Assembly (NCBI GenBank): GCA_943913625.1
Contig: CALTYW010000038.1
Coordinates: forward strand, 1 to 16,960
Reading direction: 5' to 3'
From: an uncultured Campylobacter sp.
Lineage (GTDB): Bacteria > Actinomycetota > Actinomycetes > Mycobacteriales > Mycobacteriaceae
Length of the DNA: 16,960 nt
In this document: positions 6,919-13,452 of the stretch, one piece after another
How the letters are laid out: the number at the start of each line of letters is the position of its first letter
How positions within the stretch are numbered: position 1 is the first letter of the stretch
Translations under genes and position numbers: made by a program
Notes under the pieces: model-generated
What the model was told of the DNA's origin: nothing
Databases searched by the model: none
Seen by the model: only the letters and a program-made list of their open reading frames with translations

Positions 6919-7817
6919 GCGTCCTCCCACTTCCTCGCTACTTCGGCCCAGCCGTAGCGCGGCGGGTCCATGATGTCGGGCTCATGCTTATCGACGGCTA
7001 CCTTCCACCCGCCAGCCCTCACCAACGTCATCCGGCCAGGCAGCCACGCGTCGATCTCGCGCGCGTAGTCCGAATCGCTCACCAGCACGTTTCGGCCCGC
7101 GCCCAGCCACGCCATGAGTGAGCCGGACGCGGAGAAGTGCCGGTGCGCGCAGACTGGGGTTTCGATCCGCCCCATTTCGCGGGCGAGCTCTGAGTCGGTG
7201 AGCCAACCGGTGACCTCAACGTCGAGGCCGCGGCGGCGCGCGTCGGCGACTAAGTCCTCGGCCCACTTTTCGTGGCCCGCGGACACACTGCCGAGGAAGC
7301 GGAGCTTGTAATCGGTGCCGGCGAGCGCCTCGATCAGGTCCTCGTGGCCCTTGCCGGGGTAGAGGAAGCCGAGCACGCCGACGGTGCCGGGCTCGGGCTC
7401 GAAGGGGGAGTCCACGACGGGGATGGGCAACCGGATGACCGCTGGCGCTGGTGTTGCCGCGCCGTCGGAGAAGAACCGCGCCTCGTGCTCCGAGTTCACC
7501 ACGGCGAGCGTCGCAGCAGCGACGACCCTCCGGTAGATCCCGGCGCGCCGGGCATAGCGGGCCTCGCCTTCCTTCGGCTGCGGGATGTCGTGCAGCGACA
7601 CCGAGAACGGCCTGTCGCCGAGGCGCTCCAAAAGCGGTTCGGCGGCGTCGCCGAAGAGGTGGTCGGTGAAGGTGACGTGGATGGGCCCGTCTGGAAGCGG
7701 CGCGTCCGTGAAGGTTGCTTCGCGGATGACTGCACCCGGGACACCCAGCGCGTCGGCAAGCTGCAGCGCGTATGCGGTGACCCCGTGGCCTGCGGGGCCG
7801 ACAATGAGATGGTTCAC
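6894..7817 (-). CDS. Glycosyltransferase, GT4-like (GT-B fold)
   Basis: 307-residue predicted GT-B enzyme. The N-terminal half begins MNHLIVGPAGHGVTAYALQLA, a glycine-rich acceptor-side loop, followed by VSLHDIPQ and VVNSEHEARFF, typical of GT4-like proteins (the last is the interdomain strand). The C-terminal half carries VGVLGFLYPGKGHEDLIEAL and LRFLGS, the donor domain, then HRHFSASGSLMAWLGAGR-V-VSDS, which takes the place of the usual E-X7-E donor motif. The GTG start at 7817 overlaps the preceding stop in a GTGA arrangement, so translation is probably coupled. A longer in-frame reading to 8546 is out of frame with the real upstream gene and was rejected. No signal or membrane segment. 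Sugar specificity is unknown. Confidence 0.78.
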   Translation of the reverse strand: MNHLIVGPAGHGVTAYALQLADALGVPGAVIREATFTDAPLPDGPIHVTFTDHLFGDAAEPLLERLGDRPFSVSLHDIPQPKEGEARYARRAGIYRRVVAAATLAVVNSEHEARFFSDGAATPAPAVIRLPIPVVDSPFEPEPGTVGVLGFLYPGKGHEDLIEALAGTDYKLRFLGSVSAGHEKWAEDLVADARRRGLDVEVTGWLTDSELAREMGRIETPVCAHRHFSASGSLMAWLGAGRNVLVSDSDYAREIDAWLPGRMTLVRAGGWKVAVDKHEPDIMDPPRYGWAEVARKWEDAWRFAGLK

Positions 7818-8671
7818 GGCAGCAACCCTAGGTTGGCAATGCGCTCGGCGTGGCGCTCGAGGCCGTGGCGCACCAGCGCGGGACTCTCTCGGTAATGCGC
7901 GAGCTGGGCGTCCGCGATCTCGTCGGCGTCGATGACGCCGTTTGCGCGGTCGCGCCACACGTCCCGGCCCACAACCGAATGCGGGTCCACGCCCAAGGCC
8001 GCGGCCGAATCCGGGTTCACAGGGGCGTCGAGCCCGCCGAGCATCTCGTAGTCCGGCGGCACCGGCTCGCCGTTGAGCCCCAGCTCCGCAAGCACCTGCG
8101 AGGCCATGAACGCCAACGTCGCGTTGTCCGGGTGGTTGATGGTGTGCCACACGGGGTTCGCCTCCAGGTAGTCGGAGACCACCACCGCGCCGTGGGCCTG
8201 CTCGCGCACGCGGATTTGCTCCACGGACATGGCGGCGGCGTGGCGCAGGACCTTGGCGGACGGCGCGACCTCGACAGGGGCGTCCAGCCCGCGTGCGGCC
8301 GCCGCGAGGATCCGCAGGTCGTGGTAGGGGACCACGGGCGGGTTCAGGGAGGAATCGGCCGGGTCGCGGATGATGGCGTGGTAGGGCATGAGGCCGTCGA
8401 AACGCAGCACCGGCACGACCACGTGGCGGGCGCCGCGCGGCAGCAGCTCGCGCATCTGGCGGGTGCCCACGGGAAGCCCGCGGTAGCCGTCGCGGATCGG
8501 TTGGGTCACCAGCACGTCGGTGCGGCGCAGCAGCTCGCCGAACCACTCCATGTCTTCGGCGGTGAGCTCGTGGACGGGCGCGATGCGTTCGCCTTCGAAG
8601 TGGCCCGTGGACGCGAGCAGTTTTCGGGTGGATTCGGCCTGGCAGTTGCCCACGACGGTGAGTAACGACAT
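7814..8671 (-). CDS. WcbI-like polysaccharide biosynthesis protein (putative acyltransferase)
   Basis: 285-residue protein with the N-terminal signature VVGNCQAES (GNCQ at 8-11) followed by an alpha/beta SGNH-like layout, and a later HTINHPDN segment (176-183). This matches the WcbI family, named for a Burkholderia capsule gene whose product binds coenzyme A and is linked to acetylation of a capsular sugar. Here it would be the decorating enzyme of the glycan made by the neighbouring transferases (inference). It is the first gene of the leftward operon, with a TAGATT -10 hexamer 7 nt before the ATG. Its stop overlaps the next start by 4 bp. The last ~85 residues contain DVWRDRANGVIDADEIADAQLAHYRE, a helical tail I do not recognise. 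Confidence 0.78.
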   Translation of the reverse strand: MSLLTVVGNCQAESTRKLLASTGHFEGERIAPVHELTAEDMEWFGELLRRTDVLVTQPIRDGYRGLPVGTRQMRELLPRGARHVVVPVLRFDGLMPYHAIIRDPADSSLNPPVVPYHDLRILAAAARGLDAPVEVAPSAKVLRHAAAMSVEQIRVREQAHGAVVVSDYLEANPVWHTINHPDNATLAFMASQVLAELGLNGEPVPPDYEMLGGLDAPVNPDSAAALGVDPHSVVGRDVWRDRANGVIDADEIADAQLAHYRESPALVRHGLERHAERIANLGLLP

Positions 8672-8678
8672 GTGGACT

Positions 8679-8684
8679 AATCTA
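8679..8684 (-). promoter_or_regulatory. Putative -10 hexamer of the leftward glycan operon (leaderless)
   Basis: On the minus strand TAGATT, a 7-nt spacer (AGTCCAC), then the ATG of the WcbI-like gene. There is no Shine-Dalgarno sequence in the spacer. Confidence 0.55.
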
Positions 8685-8697
8685 CAGATGCGCTACG

Positions 8698-8723
8698 GGT
8701 TATATCGGGGGTTTATATTGGGG
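8698..8723. repeat. Tandem 13-bp repeat in the divergent promoter region
   Basis: GGTTATATCGGGG (8698-8710) is followed directly by GTTTATATTGGGG (8711-8723), 11 of 13 positions identical. The right copy contains the -10 of the rightward operon. The left copy lies upstream of both operons' start sites. It could be an operator pair or a duplicated -10 element. Confidence 0.5.
8714..8719 (+). promoter_or_regulatory. Putative -10 hexamer of the rightward glycan operon (leaderless)
   Basis: TATATT, 6 nt before the ATG at 8726. The spacer GGGGTA leaves no room for a normally placed ribosome binding site. It is the strongest (most TATA-like) -10 in the window. Confidence 0.55.
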
Positions 8724-8725
8724 TA

Positions 8726-9700
8726 ATGGTTTCCGAGCGCACGCCGGTGCGGGTTCTCTCCATCCCGGCCGAACACCCGTATACGCAGGCGATTCGCCCT
8801 GCGAACGCGGTGTACTTGCCGGACCCGGACATCAACGGAAACTGGTGGCCGCACCCCGCGCTCGAGGCCGGCTACTGGGACACCCCGCGCGAGGTGGACC
8901 TCGTGCACATCCACTTCGGCTTCGAGCACCGCACCCCAGCAGAGATCGCGGAGCTCACGCGAGCGCTCCCGGTCCCGCTCGTGCTCACCGTCCACGACTT
9001 GGACAACCCCCACCTCGTGGACCAGGCACCGCATCATGAGCGTGTGCAGGTGCTTGTCGACGCTTCATCGCACCTCATCACCCTCACCCAATGCGCCGCC
9101 GACGTGTTGCGCGAAAAGTATGGAGCGCGCGAGGTGACAGTGATCCCGCACCCGCGGATCACGGGTGAACCCGTTGAAGCAGAACGAGGGGACCGCGCGG
9201 CGGTGTTCGTGAAGTCCCTGCGCGGCAACGTGGTGGCCGACCCGCAGTTCTACCTCGCGGCGGCCGAGGAGGTTCCCCTCGACGTGTACCTGCACGACGT
9301 GGAGGCGACGGGGGAACTAAAGAGGGTGCTGGAAGCGTCGCAAAGCAATGTGCGCGTGATTGTGCACGAGCCGATGGGCGATGCGGAGCTGTTCGCCGCG
9401 GTGGGGCGGGCCAGCGTGTGCATTCTTCCGTACACTCGGGGAACGCATTCTGGGTGGCTGGAGATGTGCCGCGACCACGGCACGCCTGTGGCTGTGCCGG
9501 ACACCGGCTGCTACGCGGGCCAGGCCGACACCCCTGAAGCGGTGGAGGTCTACCCGGCGGGCGACGGTGCTGCGGCGGGGCGCGCGGCGGCGACGTTGGC
9601 CGCGCGGGGCCCGGTGCCGTACGTCGGCGACAGGGCCGAGCAGTTGGAGCAGGTGCGAGAAGCGCACGAGGAGATCTACAGGAAGGCGGCACGGCGGTGA
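8726..9700 (+). CDS. Glycosyltransferase, GT4-like (GT-B fold)
   Basis: 324-residue predicted cytosolic GT-B enzyme, first gene of the rightward operon. VDLVHIHFGFEHRTPAEI and LVLTVHDLDNPHL belong to the acceptor-side domain. LITLTQCAADVLREKYGAREVTVIPHP is the classic GT4 interdomain strand where the donor domain begins. In the C-terminal domain, ILPYTRGTHSGWLEMCRDHGTPVAVPDTG replaces the standard E-X7-E motif with GTHSGWLE, as in a subgroup of actinobacterial GT4 proteins. The ATG at 8726 is supported by the TATATT -10 six bases upstream. The stop overlaps the next start (GTGA). Substrate unknown. Confidence 0.8.
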   Translation: MVSERTPVRVLSIPAEHPYTQAIRPANAVYLPDPDINGNWWPHPALEAGYWDTPREVDLVHIHFGFEHRTPAEIAELTRALPVPLVLTVHDLDNPHLVDQAPHHERVQVLVDASSHLITLTQCAADVLREKYGAREVTVIPHPRITGEPVEAERGDRAAVFVKSLRGNVVADPQFYLAAAEEVPLDVYLHDVEATGELKRVLEASQSNVRVIVHEPMGDAELFAAVGRASVCILPYTRGTHSGWLEMCRDHGTPVAVPDTGCYAGQADTPEAVEVYPAGDGAAAGRAAATLAARGPVPYVGDRAEQLEQVREAHEEIYRKAARR

Positions 9701-10842
9701 CGGTGGCGGCCCAACCCATTACGCGGGCGCCGCGTACGCGGAAGCTGCGCATCGCGTTCGTGGGGCCCGCCCGTTACCCGGTGCGCGAACCCTACGCCGG
9801 TGGCCTCGAGGCGTTTTGCCACACCATGGTGGCGGCGCTGCGAGGGCTCGGCCACGAGGTGGACTTCTACGCCGCCGAAGGTTCCGACGGCAACGTGAAA
9901 GACTTCGAGTTGCCCGGCGTGGACTGGGGCGATAACGCCGAAGACGCCACCGACACCACCTACCCCGAGGGTGGCAAGGAGCGCGAAGACGCGGCGTTCG
10001 TGCGCCTGCGCGAGCGGCTCGTGCGCGGCGGTTACGACGTGGTGCACAACAACGGTCTGAACCCCAACATCTTCCCCGGCCCGCTGTCTGCGGATCCGTT
10101 GCCGATGCTGACCACCCTGCACACCCCCGTGGTGGACGAGCTCCAGGCCGCCGTGAATGCCGCAGGCCTGCGCGCCGGGCGCTTCGCCGCCGTGAGCCGC
10201 ACTACCGCTGCGGACTGGCGGCTGCCTACCGAGCCGGTGATCATCCCCAACGGCGTGGACGTGGACGCGTGGGCGCCGGGACCTGGCGGGGACACCGCGG
10301 TGTGGTTCGGCAGGCTCGTGCCGGAGAAGGGACCGCACCTGGCTATCGACGCGTGCCGCGCCGCGGGCGTGCCCCTCGTGCTGGCCGGGCGAAACGGCGA
10401 CCACCACTACTTCAACTCGGAGATCGCCCCGCGCCTCGCAGCCACCGACGGTCCCGGCGTGCAGTGGCTCGGCGAGTGCTCCCACGCGGAGCTGCGCTCG
10501 CTGGTGGCCAACTGCGGCGTCGCCGTGGTCACGCCGCGGTGGGAGGAGCCCTTCGGCCTCGTCGCATTCGAGGCGATGGCCTGCGGCACCCCGGTCGCCG
10601 GCTTCAACCGCGGCGGCATGGGCGAGCTCATGGCTACCTCTCCTGCGCACCTCGCGCCCGCGGACGACGTGGACGCGCTGGCCGAGGCGATCTTGAAGGC
10701 CCGCACCGTCGACCGCGCCGCCGTGCGCGAGTGGGTGGTGCGCAACCACTCGCTGACCGAGACCGCGAAGCGCTACACCACCGAATACATGCGGGTTGCC
10801 GCCCAGTTCCGCACCCAGCACGGCGCGAGGTTGGCGCGATGA
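9697..10842 (+). CDS. Glycosyltransferase family 4 (GT-B fold, retaining)
   Basis: 381-residue enzyme with both halves of a GT4 transferase. The N-terminal glycine-rich loop is RIAFVGPARYP...YAGGLEAFCHTMVAAL (18-48), followed by YDVVHNNG (113-120) and LTTLHTP (138-144). The donor domain starts at VSRTTAADW...IIPNGVD (167-188), then WFGRLVPEKGPHLAIDA (203-219). The E-X7-E motif is EEPFGLVAFEAM with Glu284 and Glu292, which hold the nucleotide-sugar phosphate and ribose. This is the most canonical transferase of the cluster. The GTG start at 9697 overlaps the upstream stop; AGGAAGG lies about 10 nt before it. The stop overlaps the next ATG (ATGA). An antisense open frame on the other strand is a GC artefact. 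Confidence 0.9.
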   Translation: MTVAAQPITRAPRTRKLRIAFVGPARYPVREPYAGGLEAFCHTMVAALRGLGHEVDFYAAEGSDGNVKDFELPGVDWGDNAEDATDTTYPEGGKEREDAAFVRLRERLVRGGYDVVHNNGLNPNIFPGPLSADPLPMLTTLHTPVVDELQAAVNAAGLRAGRFAAVSRTTAADWRLPTEPVIIPNGVDVDAWAPGPGGDTAVWFGRLVPEKGPHLAIDACRAAGVPLVLAGRNGDHHYFNSEIAPRLAATDGPGVQWLGECSHAELRSLVANCGVAVVTPRWEEPFGLVAFEAMACGTPVAGFNRGGMGELMATSPAHLAPADDVDALAEAILKARTVDRAAVREWVVRNHSLTETAKRYTTEYMRVAAQFRTQHGARLAR

Positions 10843-12620
10843 TCGGCATCTATGCCCACCACCACGGCTCGGGACACATGCACCGCTGCCGTGCCATCCA
10901 GCGCGAACTGCGGGCCCTCGGCCACGACGCAGTGATCCTGTCCACAGCGCCCGGCGCGGACATTTCGCTTATCGACGATGCCCCGCCACCTTCCGGCATC
11001 CCCTCCGGCCTCGGCGCCGGACGCGCCATGACCGCCGGCGGCACCCTGCACTACGCGCCTTTTGGGCTGCCGCAGCTACAGACCCGCTTCGCCCAGATCG
11101 CCGCGTGGGTGGCGGAGCACCACCCGGACGCGTTCTACGTGGACGTGTCCAACGAGGTGGCGTCGTTCGTGCGCACCATGGGCGTGCCCTTGGTGGTGCA
11201 CGCCATGCCGGGATACCGCGGTGACGCGCCGCACCAGCTGGCTTACGCACAGGCAGACACCGTCGTGGCGGCGTGGCCTGATTGGGTGGAGGTGCCCCCG
11301 CACCTCGCGCCCCACGCCGACCGTTTGCGCGCCGTCGGCGGCATCTCGCGGCTTACCCCGCGCGAGGGTATTGAGCGCGACCCCGCCCACGTACTGGTGA
11401 TGGCTGGCAAGGGCGGCTCGACGTGGTCGCCCGCGGATTGGGAGGCGGTGCAGGCGGCCTGCCCCGATTACCGCTTCACCTTCCTCGGCGGCGAGACCCA
11501 CGTGGACGATCCGACCGAGTTGCTGCAGTCCTGCGGCGTGGCGGTGATCGCGGGCGGGCAGAACTCGATCGCGGACGTTGCGGCGCTGGGCGCGCCGGCG
11601 ATCGTGCTGCCGCAGCCGCGCCCCTTCACGGAGCAAAAACTCGCCGCGCGCGTGCTCGAGCGCGCCGGGCTTGCCGTGGTGCGCGAAGCGTTCCCGCCTG
11701 CGGAGGAGTGGCCGGAGCTGCTGCGTCAGGCCAGGGACAACGGGTGGCAGCGCTGGCAAACCGAAGGATCGGCGCGCCGGGCGGCCGAGGCCATCGCGGC
11801 GGTTGCCGAGAACCCCGGCCAGCCCAAGACCTGTGTGGTCACGCTTGCCGACGCGAACCGGCGCGCGCACCTGACCCACCAGGTCAACCTCATGCCGATG
11901 GGCGTCGACCACGTCACGGTCGCGCTCGGCAACGTGGACGTGTTGACGAAGGCGGTGCCGAAATCCCACGTGGTCGCGGCACCCGGCAGCCACACAGGGA
12001 AGCGCAACCTTGCCGCAGCCCGCAACTTCGGCGCCGAAACCGCCATTGCGCGCGGGGCGGAGGTCATCGTGTTCCTCGACGCGGACTGCCTTGCCTCCGA
12101 CGCGCTTGTTCCGCGCTACGTCTCCGCGCTCAACCGCCGGCCGGATGCCGTTGTCGCAGGCCCAGTCACCTACATGGCGGAGGGCGAGGTGCGGGTCACC
12201 GACCCCGCCCCGCACGCCGCCCGCCCCAACCCCGCCGACGGCGAGCTCGTGGACGCCGACAACTACAGCCTGTTCTGGTCGCTCTCGTTCGCCATGACTG
12301 CGAGGACGTGGCGGCGCATTGCAGACACCTTCGGCGGCTTCGACACCTCGTTTGAGGGCTACGGCGGCGAGGACACCGACTTCGGCTGGCAACTTCAGCG
12401 CCACGGCATCGACCTGGTCTGGGTCGGCGGCGCCCACGCCTTTCACCAGTGGCACCCGGTGTCCTCCCCGCCGTGGGAGCACCTCGACGACATCGTCGCC
12501 AACGCCAACCGCTTCCACGACAAATGGGGCGCCTTCCCCATGGAAGGGTGGCTCGACGCCTTCGCCGAGGCGGGTGCGGTGGTGCGCGAGGGTGGAAGGT
12601 ATCGTCGCCAAGCGGAATAG
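10839..12620 (+). CDS. Bifunctional glycosyltransferase: GT28-like domain fused to GT2/GT7C domain
   Basis: 593-residue two-enzyme fusion. Residues 1 to ~328 form a GT-B unit: HHHGSGHMHRCRAIQREL (7-24) is the GxGHxxR acceptor loop of MurG-like and UDP-glycosyltransferases, and VLVMAGKGGS (185-194) opens the donor domain. IAGGQNSIADVAALGAPAIVLPQ (237-259) is the donor-nucleotide motif. Residues ~331-593 form a GT-A unit: TCVVTLADANRRAHL, LAAARNFGAE, VFLDADC with D414-A-D416, and GYGGEDTDFGWQL (507-519), the GT7C motif. The join is the short segment ENPGQPK. The ATG at 10839 overlaps the upstream stop (ATGA), with GAGG 8 nt before it; earlier starts from 10269 run out of frame inside the previous gene. 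Last gene of the rightward operon. Confidence 0.87.
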   Translation: MIGIYAHHHGSGHMHRCRAIQRELRALGHDAVILSTAPGADISLIDDAPPPSGIPSGLGAGRAMTAGGTLHYAPFGLPQLQTRFAQIAAWVAEHHPDAFYVDVSNEVASFVRTMGVPLVVHAMPGYRGDAPHQLAYAQADTVVAAWPDWVEVPPHLAPHADRLRAVGGISRLTPREGIERDPAHVLVMAGKGGSTWSPADWEAVQAACPDYRFTFLGGETHVDDPTELLQSCGVAVIAGGQNSIADVAALGAPAIVLPQPRPFTEQKLAARVLERAGLAVVREAFPPAEEWPELLRQARDNGWQRWQTEGSARRAAEAIAAVAENPGQPKTCVVTLADANRRAHLTHQVNLMPMGVDHVTVALGNVDVLTKAVPKSHVVAAPGSHTGKRNLAAARNFGAETAIARGAEVIVFLDADCLASDALVPRYVSALNRRPDAVVAGPVTYMAEGEVRVTDPAPHAARPNPADGELVDADNYSLFWSLSFAMTARTWRRIADTFGGFDTSFEGYGGEDTDFGWQLQRHGIDLVWVGGAHAFHQWHPVSSPPWEHLDDIVANANRFHDKWGAFPMEGWLDAFAEAGAVVREGGRYRRQAE

Positions 12621-12632
12621 CCCCGCTGCGAA

Positions 12633-12638
12633 TACGCT
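12633..12638 (+). promoter_or_regulatory. Putative -10 hexamer of the N-formylglutamate amidohydrolase-like gene (leaderless)
   Basis: TACGCT, 7-nt spacer, ATG at 12646. It separates this gene from the upstream glycosyltransferase operon and supports the 12646 start over a longer frame from 12319 that would overlap the fusion gene by 302 bp. Confidence 0.5.
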
Positions 12639-12645
12639 CGCAGCC

Positions 12646-13446
12646 ATGGCTGCGAACTTCACCATCACCGACGGCGCCGACGACTGCCCCGTCCTCTTGC
12701 ACGTCCCGCACGCCTCGCGTGAGATCCCGGCGGAGGTGGCCGCGGACTTCGTCGCCACCGACGAGCAGATCGCCGAGGAGCTCGACCGCGTCACCGACGA
12801 CTACACCGACGCCCTCGCCGCCGCGGCCGCGGAGAAGTCGGGGTGCGCGCCGTGGATGATCGTGAACAAGCTGTCGCGCCTGGTGGCGGACCCGGGTCGG
12901 TTCTCCAACGAGCGCGACTCGATGGATGCGACGGGCCGCGGCGCCATCTTCACCAAGCTCGCCGACGGCAACCCGCTGCGTCCCTCTGACATGAACCTCG
13001 CGGACTTGAAGGCCGAGTACTACTTCCCGTACGCGGACGCGGTGTCGAAGCTCGTCGGCGAGCGCATCCGCGACTGCGGCGCCGCCGTGATCGTGGACCT
13101 GCACTCCTACAACAACCAGCCCGACGAGTACCAGATCCACCCGGGCAAGCTCCTGCCGGACGTGTGCATTGGCACCCACTCCGTGCACACCCCCGCACTG
13201 CTCGCTGACACGACCGACCGCATCTTGACCGCAGCCGGCTTCAACACCGAGCGCAACACCCCCTTCGCCGGGGCGTACGTGCCGGTGGATTACGACAAGA
13301 ACACCAAGGTGCTCGCAGTCATGCTGGAGATCCGCAAGGACCTGCTGGAAAACGACGAGACGCGCACCCGCATCGAGGACGCCGTGGCCGAGCTCATCGC
13401 GAAAGCCGTGGAGATTTCGCGCTCGGAGATGGGCCGGCCACTGTAG
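12646..13446 (+). CDS. N-formylglutamate amidohydrolase family protein
   Basis: 266-residue cytosolic hydrolase, the family's usual length. In histidine degradation members hydrolyse N-formyl-L-glutamate to formate and glutamate. Family features are LLHVPHASREIP (17-28), NKLSRLVADPGRFSNERDSMD, and IVDLHSYNNQP (Asp and His of the metal/active centre). MLEIRKDLL near the C-terminus is also typical. No hut genes (hutH, hutU, hutI) are in the window, so the in vivo substrate is uncertain; a general formyl- or acyl-amino-acid hydrolase is possible. It has its own leaderless-type promoter and converges on efeB with only 6 bp between the stops. Confidence 0.87.
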   Translation: MAANFTITDGADDCPVLLHVPHASREIPAEVAADFVATDEQIAEELDRVTDDYTDALAAAAAEKSGCAPWMIVNKLSRLVADPGRFSNERDSMDATGRGAIFTKLADGNPLRPSDMNLADLKAEYYFPYADAVSKLVGERIRDCGAAVIVDLHSYNNQPDEYQIHPGKLLPDVCIGTHSVHTPALLADTTDRILTAAGFNTERNTPFAGAYVPVDYDKNTKVLAVMLEIRKDLLENDETRTRIEDAVAELIAKAVEISRSEMGRPL

Positions 13447-13452
13447 GCGTCG

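Noticed and set aside
6919..6930. Alternative GTG start adding four residues to the GT2 gene
   Set aside because: ATG 6918 has a GGAGG site upstream and gives the usual N-terminus; the GTG overlaps that site.
9676..12794. Long minus-strand open frames (9676-10821, 11076-12794) opposite the glycosyltransferases
   Set aside because: They are GC-biased shadows without recognisable motifs; the plus-strand genes have full GT signatures and overlapping stop/start junctions.
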